NCBI GenBank assembly: GCA_018609945.1
Contig: JAHENO010000209.1
Span: 1 to 5,439, forward strand
Source of the DNA: Haloarculaceae archaeon
GTDB taxonomy: Archaea; Halobacteriota; Halobacteria; Halobacteriales; Haloarculaceae
Direction: 5' to 3'
DNA length: 5,439 nucleotides
A model generated the notes under the pieces. That model was given only the letters and a program-made list of their open reading frames with translations. It searched no databases and was not told where the DNA came from. Position numbers and translations under genes: made by a program. Positions 1 through 5,439 of this stretch are shown here, in pieces (position 1 is the first letter of the stretch; each line of letters begins with the position of its first letter).

Positions 1-1873
1 CGTAATGGACGTGCTCAACGTCTCGCATGGCGAGTTGCTCGCACTGGGGGCGTACTTCGCCTTCTCGCTGGTCGTCGGGTTCGGCGAGGGCGGCTTCTGG
101 CTCGCACTCGTCGTCGTGCCCGCCCTCGTCGGGGTTCTCGGCGCCGGCCTGGAGCGGGTGGCGATCAGGCGCGTCTACGGACGTGGCCAGCTCGCACAGA
201 TCCTCCTGACGTTCGGGCTCTTGCTGGTGATCTACGATCTGAAACAGATCGTCTGGGGCAGAGAGGCCAAACTCCTCTCGCCGCCGGCAGCGCTGAACCA
301 GCCCGTCGAACTGCTGGGGTTCTCGTACTCGCTGTACAGTTACTTCATGATCGTCGCCGGGGCGACGCTGGCGCTGGTGACGTGGGTGTTGTTGCGGTAC
401 ACCCGGTACGGACTGGTGATCCGTGCCGGGGCCGCGGACCGCGAGATGGTCCGGAATCTCGGGATCGACATCGACCGGTACTACACGGTCGTGTTCGGGT
501 TCGGGGCGGCGCTGGCTGCCTTCGGGGGGGTCGTCCTCGGCGGCCACCAGAACGTCAACCTCGGGATGGGCAACGCGGTCATCATCCCGGCGTTCGTCAT
601 CGTCGTCCTGGGCGGGCTCGGGAGTTTCCGCGGGGCCGTCGTCGGCGGATTGCTCGTCGGTGTCGTCCAGAGTGCGGTCAGCACGTTCCTCCCCGAGTTC
701 CAGGGGATGGTCATCTTCCTGCTGATGATCGGCGTGTTGCTCGTCCGGCCCCGCGGGCTGTTCGGCACCGGGGCCGACGCGGCCGGCGGCGCGGATTCGA
801 GCGAGTTCGTCGGTGGCCTCGACGGCGGGGTGCTCGGGGACCGTCTGCGTTCGCGTCTGGGGCTCGGACTCGTCGGCGCGCTCGCGCTCGTGCCCGTCTT
901 CGAGGGCGTCATCTACTCGGGATTCGTGGTGTCGCTTCTGATTACCGTGCTCATCTGGGCGCTGTTCGCGATGAGTCTCGACGTGATTCTCGGGTACGCC
1001 GGCCTCATCTCGCTGGGACAGGCGCTGTTCTACGGGCTGGGAGCCTACGCCGTCGTGCTGACGCTGCTGCACGTCTCGTCGTCGGCGTTCGTCGCCCTCG
1101 CGGTCGCACTCGGCGCCTCGGCGATTGCGGCCTGGCTCGTGAGCCACCTGGCCATCCGGGTTTCGGGCGTGTACTTCGTGATGATCACGCTCGCCGTCGC
1201 GGAGGTGGTTCACGAGGCCGTGTTTACCATGGACCTCACGGGAGGGAGCAACGGGCTCTTCGGCGCGCCCGAACCCCTCTACGGCGTCGGCGCTTTCGGA
1301 TTCCGCTTCGACGAGGTCATCGTCGGCGTCGAACCGCTCGCGTTCACCGGGGACGCGCTGTTCTACTACGTCCTGCTCGTGACAGTCGTCGCCTCCTATC
1401 TGTTCGTACGGCGGGTCATGGAGGCCCCCTTCGGGAGCGTTCTCCGGGCAATCCGCGAGAACGAACCCCGGGCGCGGTTCGTCGGCTACGACGTCCGCGC
1501 GGCCAAGCGGCGGGCCTTTCTCCTCAGCGGAACGCTGGCCGGCCTCTCGGGCGCCATGTTCGGCCTCTACAACGGCTTTGCTGCCCCCTCGTTGCTCCAC
1601 TGGATCAACAGCGGCGAGGTAATCGTGATGGCGGTCCTGGGCGGGTCGGGCACGCTCTATGGCCCGATGATCGGGGCCGCTGTGTTCACTGTCTTCGAGG
1701 AACGACTCGCCTCGCTCGTCCCCTGGTGGCGACTCGTGCTCGGCTCGCTGTTCGTTCTCGTCGTCCTGTTCCTCCCGAAGGGTCTCATCTCGCTCCCCAC
1801 GCGGCTGGCCGGCCTGACCCATTCACCCCGGCCGCCCACAGACGAGAAACGGGAGGTCGACACCGACGATTGA
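1..1873 (+). CDS. Fused LivH-LivM type permease of a HAAT-family ABC importer (5' partial)
   Basis: This integral membrane protein would form the whole translocation pore of an ABC importer of the branched-chain amino acid/amide/urea type. The reading frame is open from base 2. The ATG at base 5 is probably internal, because the residues around it (VLNVSHGELLALGAY) match the first conserved helix of LivH, which normally follows about 20-30 residues; the true start is therefore off the left edge. Counting from that ATG (622 codons), residues 1-250 are LivH-like. Their cytoplasmic ATPase-contact loop lies near 133-160 (NLGIDIDRYY) and a conserved helix pair (VVLGGLGSFRGAVVGG) near 200-215. A polar Gly/Ala/Asp/Ser linker covers about 251-285. 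Residues 290-597 are LivM-like, with GYAGLISLGQALFYGLGAY at 330-348, LTGGSNGL at 411-418, the second coupling loop at 474-505 and AVLGGSGTLYGPMIGA at 543-558. Each half is close to the usual single-gene length, and the frame is continuous with no sign of a frameshift. The C-terminal tail is short and charged. The matching ATPase genes are not in the window. The substrate cannot be read from the permease. Confidence 0.9.
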   Translation, partial: VMDVLNVSHGELLALGAYFAFSLVVGFGEGGFWLALVVVPALVGVLGAGLERVAIRRVYGRGQLAQILLTFGLLLVIYDLKQIVWGREAKLLSPPAALNQPVELLGFSYSLYSYFMIVAGATLALVTWVLLRYTRYGLVIRAGAADREMVRNLGIDIDRYYTVVFGFGAALAAFGGVVLGGHQNVNLGMGNAVIIPAFVIVVLGGLGSFRGAVVGGLLVGVVQSAVSTFLPEFQGMVIFLLMIGVLLVRPRGLFGTGADAAGGADSSEFVGGLDGGVLGDRLRSRLGLGLVGALALVPVFEGVIYSGFVVSLLITVLIWALFAMSLDVILGYAGLISLGQALFYGLGAYAVVLTLLHVSSSAFVALAVALGASAIAAWLVSHLAIRVSGVYFVMITLAVAEVVHEAVFTMDLTGGSNGLFGAPEPLYGVGAFGFRFDEVIVGVEPLAFTGDALFYYVLLVTVVASYLFVRRVMEAPFGSVLRAIRENEPRARFVGYDVRAAKRRAFLLSGTLAGLSGAMFGLYNGFAAPSLLHWINSGEVIVMAVLGGSGTLYGPMIGAAVFTVFEERLASLVPWWRLVLGSLFVLVVLFLPKGLISLPTRLAGLTHSPRPPTDEKREVDTDD

Positions 1874-1898
1874 CAGGCCCGACGGTTCCCGGGACCAG

Positions 1899-1907
1899 TA
1901 TACTTTA
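1899..1907 (+). promoter_or_regulatory. Candidate TATA box for the solute-binding protein gene
   Basis: TATACTTTA is the only AT-rich patch in the 59-bp gap between the permease stop and the binding-protein start. Its centre is about 30 bp before the ATG at 1933. Archaeal TATA boxes sit roughly 25-28 bp before the transcription start, so transcription would begin at about 1928-1933 and give a leaderless or nearly leaderless mRNA, which is common in haloarchaea. There is no Shine-Dalgarno site at a normal distance: the G run at 1925-1930 is only two bases from the ATG. The binding protein and kinase could thus be expressed more strongly than the permease. No clear purine-rich BRE is seen just upstream, which lowers confidence. 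Confidence 0.45.
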
Positions 1908-1932
1908 GTGTCACTCCTCGATACGGGGGGAC

Positions 1933-2049
1933 ATGCCAACCGACGAGAGGACGAACGGGGCAGCGTTTCGGGATGGGACGACGCGACGGCGCGCGCTGCA
2001 GTACCTGTCAGGTGGTGCCCTGGCCGTGTCGCTCGGGGCTGCCGGCTGC
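1933..2049 (+). other. Tat signal peptide with lipobox
   Basis: Residues 1-39 of the binding protein hold a polar N-region, the twin-arginine motif at 17-23, a moderately hydrophobic core (about 24-35) and a lipobox whose cysteine is residue 39 (codon 2047-2049). The pattern matches Tat lipoproteins, the main route for haloarchaeal binding proteins. Position +2 of the twin-arginine consensus has Ala instead of Phe, which is tolerated in haloarchaeal signals. Confidence 0.85.
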
Positions 2050-3300
2050 GTCCAGGAGACCGACGACGGCGGTGACGGCGGGGGCGACGATGGCGGTGAC
2101 GGGAGCGACGGCGGCGCCTCGGACGGCGATGGTTCGGACGAGGACGGGTCGGGCGATGGATCCAGCACCGACGGCGGGACCGACATCGGGACCGTCACCG
2201 TCGGTGTGCTGGTACCCGAGAGCGGTCCCTCCGCTCCACTGGGGCAGGCACAGCGACAGGGTGCGCAACTGGGGGTTGCCTTCGTCAACGAGAGCGACGC
2301 GTTCGACTTCGAGATCGAACCGGTGTACGAGGACACACAGACGGACCCGTCGACGGGCCGACAGCAGGCCGAGAAGGTCGTCGAGGAGGACGGCGCACAG
2401 TTCGTCGTCGGCGCCCTGGAGAGTTCCGTCGGCCTGGCTGTCGCCGACTTCGCGGGCGGGGAGGACGTGGTGTACATGTCCGGTGCCGCCGCCGTCGAGA
2501 TTACCGGCGAGGAGTGCAACGCCAACACGTTCCGCTACGAATCCAACGCCGCACAGCACATGGCGGGTCTGACCGACTTCGCCGCACGCGAACTCGGGAC
2601 GAAGTGGTGGCTCCACAGCACCGACGAGGCCTACGGGCAGTCCGCGTTCGAGCAGATCGAGCGCCGGATCGAGGCGCAGAGCCTCGACGTCGATATCGTG
2701 GGCCGGACCCAGCCCGATTTCGGCACCGAGAACTACGGCCCGCAGATCAGCCAGATCTCCAACTCCGAGGCGGAGGTGCTGGCCATCCCGGAGACCGGCG
2801 CGGACCTCATCAACTTCATGAAACAGGCCGAGAGCGCGGGACTCAAAGACGAAGTCGAGATCATCGGCACGGCGCTGTTCGCACAGGTCTCCCGGGCAGC
2901 CCTCGGGGCGACGGCCATCGGGACCTACTCCTCGGTGCTGTACAACCACCAGCTCGAAACTGGCGACAACCGGCAGTTCGTCGACGCGTACGCGGGCGAG
3001 TACGACGCTCCGCCGGGGAACTTCGCCAGAGTGGGCTACGAACTCGTCCGGACGGCCGCCCGCGGCATCCAGGAGGCCGGCACGAGCGGTCCCGGCGAGG
3101 TCAGCTCGGCGCTGGAGGATCTGCCGATGACGACTATCCTCGGCGAGACGGCCTACCGGGCCTGTGACCACCAGGCCGTCAACCCCGTCTGGACCGGACA
3201 GATCGTCGAGGCCGACGGGGGCACCGCGGTCGAACTCATAGAGAAGGTCGAGGGTCCGGACACGGTCCGCCCCTGCGAGGAGACCGGCTGTAGCATGTGA
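1933..3300 (+). CDS. Solute-binding lipoprotein of the HAAT-family ABC importer (LivJ/LivK-like)
   Basis: This is the extracellular receptor that captures substrate and delivers it to the adjacent fused permease. The 455 residues begin with a twin-arginine signal (TRRRALQ at 17-23), then a hydrophobic stretch and a lipobox ending in Cys39 (LGAAGC). It is therefore probably exported folded by Tat and lipid-anchored on the outer face of the membrane. Residues 44-84 form an Asp/Gly/Ser tether. The type I periplasmic-binding fold starts at about 87 with TVTVGVLVPESGPSAPLGQ, the usual opening strand and ligand loop of the Peripla_BP_6 family. Other family-like parts are QQAEKVVEEDGAQFVVG (144-160), a Ser/Gly/Ala ligand-loop region (YMSGAAAVE, 181-189) and TFRYESNAAQHMAGL (199-213). 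The mature domain has four further cysteines (195, 411, 448, 453). The ATG at 1933 is the natural start because it precedes the Tat motif by a typical length. The stop overlaps the kinase start. The ligand is not identifiable; the kinase neighbour suggests a sugar or polyol type compound. Confidence 0.92.
   Translation: MPTDERTNGAAFRDGTTRRRALQYLSGGALAVSLGAAGCVQETDDGGDGGGDDGGDGSDGGASDGDGSDEDGSGDGSSTDGGTDIGTVTVGVLVPESGPSAPLGQAQRQGAQLGVAFVNESDAFDFEIEPVYEDTQTDPSTGRQQAEKVVEEDGAQFVVGALESSVGLAVADFAGGEDVVYMSGAAAVEITGEECNANTFRYESNAAQHMAGLTDFAARELGTKWWLHSTDEAYGQSAFEQIERRIEAQSLDVDIVGRTQPDFGTENYGPQISQISNSEAEVLAIPETGADLINFMKQAESAGLKDEVEIIGTALFAQVSRAALGATAIGTYSSVLYNHQLETGDNRQFVDAYAGEYDAPPGNFARVGYELVRTAARGIQEAGTSGPGEVSSALEDLPMTTILGETAYRACDHQAVNPVWTGQIVEADGGTAVELIEKVEGPDTVRPCEETGCSM
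2062..2184 (+). repeat. Low-complexity Asp/Gly/Ser-coding tract (lipoprotein tether)
   Basis: The tract is dominated by irregular GAC, GGC, GGT and AGC codons and encodes about 41 residues of almost only Asp, Gly and Ser with a few Glu, Ala and Thr. It sits directly after the lipidated cysteine and before the folded domain. Such acidic flexible tethers are usual in haloarchaeal surface lipoproteins, where they hold the ligand-binding domain away from the membrane. The repetition is imperfect. Tract length is likely to vary between relatives. Confidence 0.8.
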
Positions 3301-3302
3301 TG
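3277..3302 (+). promoter_or_regulatory. Stop-start overlap coupling binding protein and kinase
   Basis: The binding-protein stop TGA (3298-3300) shares its last base with an ATG at 3300-3302. A GTG at 3297-3299 in the same kinase frame gives an alternative 4-base overlap. A GAGGAG run at 3277-3282 resembles a ribosome-binding site but lies 14 bases before the GTG and 17 before the ATG, farther than usual. Re-initiation by ribosomes finishing the upstream gene is the simplest reading, so both proteins should come from one transcript at linked levels. Confidence 0.65.
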
Positions 3303-4811
3303 GCCCGCGACGCTCTCCTGGCTGTCGACGCGGGCACGAGCACGATCAAGGCCGTCGCCTTCGATACGGAGGGAGCCGAACTCGGGAGTGCCCGGCGCGA
3401 GACGGAAACGCTGCATCCGGAACCGGGCCACGCGGAACAGGAGATGGCTACAGTCCGTGACCGAACCTTCGGGGTCCTCCGTGAACTCGTGGGGGACCTA
3501 CCGTCGGCGGTCGAGCCCCACGGACTCGGCATCACGGGACAGGGCGACGGCCTGTGGGCGGTCACCAGCGACGGGCAACCGGCCGGGACCGCCATCCTCT
3601 GGTCGGACAGCCGTGCCGCCCCGCTTCTCGAGGAGTGGGAGGCCGATGGCACACTCGACGAGATCGTCGAGCAGTGCGGATCCGCCCCGTATCCGGGGAT
3701 GAGCCTGCCACTCCTGGTCTGGCTGTCCCGGAACGAACCCGAGCGGTTCGACTCCATCGGGACGGTACTCTCCTGCAAGGACTGGCTGGCCCACGAACTG
3801 ACGGGCGTAGCGTCCATCGACCACAGCGAGGCGACCGTCCCGTACCTCGACAGCTCGACCGAGCGAATCGACCCGGAAATCTTCGAGACCGTCGGCCTGC
3901 CCGAGGGCCAGGAGTTGCTCCCGGATCTGACGGCACCGACGGAGGTGGTCGGGACGGTTACGGAGGCGGCGGCCGGCGCGACCGGTCTGGACGTGGGGTT
4001 GCCGGTGGTGTCGGGACCGTTCGACGTCCCGGCCTCGGGGATCGGGAGCGGGACAGCGACACCCGGTGACGGTTCTGTCACGCTCGGCACGTCGCTGACC
4101 CACCAGGTGCTCGCGGACGGTCCCAGCGCGGACGCGGCCGGCATCGGAATGGCGCTCGGCGTCGACGGGCTCTGGACCTACGCCGTCGGGTCCAACGCCG
4201 GGACGCCCAGCCTCGACTGGGCTGCCGACGCCGTCGCGGACGTGGCCGACGTGGCCGATCTGGAACCGCTCGCGACGCAGGCACCCGTCGGGAGCGACGG
4301 CGTGCTCTATCACCCGTACCTGAGCACGACCGGCGAACGCGGGCCGTTCGTCGATCCCGACGCGCGGGCGCAGTTCCTCGGCCTCACCCCCGAGCACGAC
4401 ACCGAACACCTGGTACGGGCCGTCTACGAGGGACTGTCCCTGGCGGTGCGGGACTGTATCGAACACCTGCCGGCCGACACGCCGTCGGTGGCGGCGAGCG
4501 GCGGCGGCGCGCGCTCGGACCTGTGGTGTCAGCTCCTCGCCGACTGTCTTGATCGGTCCGTCGTCGTCCCCGCGGACGCGGAGCCCGGTGCCAAAGGGGT
4601 CGCCGTCGTCCTCGGGGTCGCACTCGGGGAGTACGACTCGCTCGCCGCGGGCGTTGACCGGGCTGTCTCGGCCGACCGCCGGTACACGCCGCGGGAGGCC
4701 AACGCCGCAGTCTACGACAGCCTGTACGATCTCTTCGTCGACGTGCGCGAGGAGATGGAAGCCGTCTGGACCCGCCGCGGGGAAGCCTATCGCGAACTCG
4801 ACGATTCCTGA
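3300..4811 (+). CDS. FGGY-family carbohydrate/polyol kinase (xylulokinase, L-xylulose or erythritol kinase-like)
   Basis: This cytoplasmic enzyme would transfer the gamma-phosphate of ATP to a sugar or polyol hydroxyl. Counted from the ATG at 3300 (503 residues, normal for the family), domain I opens with the phosphate-binding loop DAGTSTIKAVAFD (10-22). It continues with GITGQGDGLW (77-86) and AILWSDSRA (98-106), which contact substrate. SGPFDVPASG (238-247) carries the expected catalytic base Asp242. Domain II has GSVTLGTS (258-265), a second phosphate loop, then YHPYLSTTGERGPFVDP (337-353) and the adenosine motif ASGGGARSDLWCQLLAD (399-415). All key motifs are intact. The GQGDG/SDSRA combination resembles the L-xylulose kinase (LyxK/YgcE) and erythritol kinase branches more than glycerol kinase. 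The substrate remains open. GTG at 3297 is an alternative start adding one residue; ATG was preferred. The overlap with the binding-protein gene implies that the kinase acts on what the importer brings in. Confidence 0.9.
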   Translation: MARDALLAVDAGTSTIKAVAFDTEGAELGSARRETETLHPEPGHAEQEMATVRDRTFGVLRELVGDLPSAVEPHGLGITGQGDGLWAVTSDGQPAGTAILWSDSRAAPLLEEWEADGTLDEIVEQCGSAPYPGMSLPLLVWLSRNEPERFDSIGTVLSCKDWLAHELTGVASIDHSEATVPYLDSSTERIDPEIFETVGLPEGQELLPDLTAPTEVVGTVTEAAAGATGLDVGLPVVSGPFDVPASGIGSGTATPGDGSVTLGTSLTHQVLADGPSADAAGIGMALGVDGLWTYAVGSNAGTPSLDWAADAVADVADVADLEPLATQAPVGSDGVLYHPYLSTTGERGPFVDPDARAQFLGLTPEHDTEHLVRAVYEGLSLAVRDCIEHLPADTPSVAASGGGARSDLWCQLLADCLDRSVVVPADAEPGAKGVAVVLGVALGEYDSLAAGVDRAVSADRRYTPREANAAVYDSLYDLFVDVREEMEAVWTRRGEAYRELDDS

Positions 4812-4821
4812 CGGGTGAGTG

Positions 4822-4841
4822 CCCGGGGAGGCGACCCCGGG
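4822..4841. terminator. GC hairpin in the convergent intergenic gap (weak terminator candidate)
   Basis: CCCGGGG (4822-4828) pairs perfectly with CCCCGGG (4835-4841) around a six-base loop. It lies in the 50-bp gap between two converging genes, where a two-way terminator would be expected. No T-run follows on either strand, and archaeal termination mostly depends on oligo-T tracts. The hairpin may instead protect mRNA 3' ends, or may be chance in GC-rich DNA. Confidence 0.3.
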
Positions 4842-4861
4842 GCAGTTCACCACTGGCGGGT

Positions 4862-5439
4862 CTACACTTCGAGTTCGGCCAGCCGGTCGGCGAGTGCCGC
4901 CCGGCCGGACTCGTTCATCGTCCGGAGCGGCTCCCGGAGCGGCCCCGGTTCGACCGGGACGTCCAGCACGTCGAGGGCAGTTTTCACGCCGGCCATGTAC
5001 GGACCGGACTTGAGCGCGTCCCGGATCTCGAAGACACGCTCCTGGAGGCCTCGCACCGCGTCCCAGTCGCCGGCCCGGTAGGCGTCGTAACAGTCGACGA
5101 CGAGCGACGGGACGACGTTCGCGACGGCGCTGACGGCGCCCGCGGCACCCAGGCCGAAGCCCGCATGGAGCAGCGAGTCCGACCCCACGAGGTAGGTCGC
5201 CCCGGGTTCGCGTGCCATCGCCTGGGCGAACCAGGGAACGTCCTTGCTCGAATCTTTCAGGCCCGCGATGCCATCGAGGGCCGCGATATCCTCCCACGCG
5301 TCCAGCGAGAGTTGATTGCCGGTCCGCGAGGGGATGTGGTAGACGTACACCGGGCAGTCGACGGCGTCGGTGACGGCCTCGTAGTGGGCGAGTGCGGCGT
5401 GGTCGTCGACCGGGTAGTAGTAGGGCGTCACGGCGACGA
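4862..5439 (-). CDS. DapA-superfamily pyruvate-dependent aldolase/lyase, C-terminal part (5' partial)
   Basis: This belongs to the dihydrodipicolinate synthase/N-acetylneuraminate lyase superfamily of class I (Schiff-base) enzymes, which are TIM barrels. The visible part is about 192 residues, against about 300 for the family. The frame stays open to the right edge, reading VAVTPYYYP, a mid-barrel motif, so the first third is missing. The GTG at 5431 is an internal Val codon, not a start. YHIPSRTG holds the proton-relay Tyr (codon 5339-5341) and the Arg typical of DHDPS-like members. GLKDSS holds the Schiff-base Lys (codon 5255-5257). GSDSLLHAGFGLGAAGAVSAVANVVP is the expected late-barrel segment, followed by a helical C-terminus. 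Candidate roles include DHDPS, 2-keto-3-deoxy sugar-acid aldolase and 2-keto-3-deoxy sugar-acid dehydratase; the missing N-terminal residues are needed to choose. It converges on the kinase gene and is not in its operon. A sugar-acid role would suit the neighbouring importer and kinase. Confidence 0.88.
   Translation of the reverse strand, partial: VAVTPYYYPVDDHAALAHYEAVTDAVDCPVYVYHIPSRTGNQLSLDAWEDIAALDGIAGLKDSSKDVPWFAQAMAREPGATYLVGSDSLLHAGFGLGAAGAVSAVANVVPSLVVDCYDAYRAGDWDAVRGLQERVFEIRDALKSGPYMAGVKTALDVLDVPVEPGPLREPLRTMNESGRAALADRLAELEV

Noticed and set aside
5..7. ATG at base 5 as the true start of the permease
   Set aside because: The surrounding residues match an internal conserved LivH helix, and the frame is open to the left edge. 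Starting here would remove the first membrane segment.
755..859. LivH-LivM junction as a frameshift or sequencing error joining two genes
   Set aside because: The frame is continuous and the linker has the polar, Gly/Ala/Asp-rich make-up of a real haloarchaeal linker. No stop or start remnant was seen in it.
382..1908. Long plus-strand open frame overlapping the permease in another frame
   Set aside because: Its translation is dominated by Arg, Gly, Ala and Pro with no recognisable domain. It is a by-product of GC-rich codon use in the real gene.
1874..1932. Terminator or small RNA in the permease-binding protein gap
   Set aside because: No T-run or convincing hairpin was found. Only the TATA-like element stands out in 59 bp.
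1911..2528. Minus-strand Ser/Pro-rich open frame opposite the binding-protein N-terminus
   Set aside because: The Ser/Pro richness is the antisense reading of the Asp/Gly tether codons, not an independent protein.
2008..3171. Long minus-strand open frame opposite the binding-protein gene
   Set aside because: It lies wholly within a convincingly identified gene, shows no family motif, and is expected by chance in GC-rich haloarchaeal DNA where stop codons are rare.
3498..5297. About 600-codon minus-strand open frame spanning the kinase and aldolase genes
   Set aside because: Despite its length it is Arg/Gly-rich, crosses two well-supported genes and their intergenic gap, and contains no recognisable motif.
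5429..5431. GTG as the start of the minus-strand aldolase
   Set aside because: The residues before it continue the family motif (VAVTPYYYP), and starting there would delete the first third of the barrel.

Overview
The window reads as chromosomal DNA of a halophilic archaeon (class Halobacteria). The evidence is the GC-rich coding sequence, the acidic proteins, a lipoprotein with a twin-arginine signal and lipobox followed by an Asp/Gly/Ser tether, and a promoter placed so that the transcript would have almost no leader. No species can be named from the sequence alone. It contains four protein genes, two of them cut by the window edges, and very little intergenic DNA.

Layout: (1) 1-1873, plus strand: a fused LivH-LivM type permease of a HAAT (branched-chain amino acid/amide/urea type) ABC importer. 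The gene starts upstream of the window. (2) 1874-1932: a 59-bp gap with one AT-rich TATA-like element, well placed for a near-leaderless start of the next gene. (3) 1933-3300, plus: the solute-binding lipoprotein of the same importer. (4) 3300-4811, plus: an FGGY-family carbohydrate/polyol kinase whose start overlaps the stop of the binding protein. (5) 4812-4861: a 50-bp convergent gap with a GC hairpin. (6) 4862-5439, minus: the C-terminal part of a DapA-superfamily pyruvate-dependent aldolase/lyase, running off the right edge.

Functional reading: permease, binding protein and kinase look like one uptake-and-activation unit. The ATPases (LivG/LivF type) are not in the window and would be expected upstream. 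A kinase of sugars or polyols translationally coupled to the binding protein suggests that this importer carries a sugar, polyol or sugar-derived compound rather than an amino acid. The neighbouring aldolase/dehydratase-type enzyme fits a carbon-catabolism locus, but it is on the opposite strand and may be separate. This substrate proposal is an inference.

I saw no RNA gene, insertion sequence, CRISPR array, attachment site or origin. The families are all known. The most interesting point is the pairing of an amino-acid-type importer with a sugar-type kinase.
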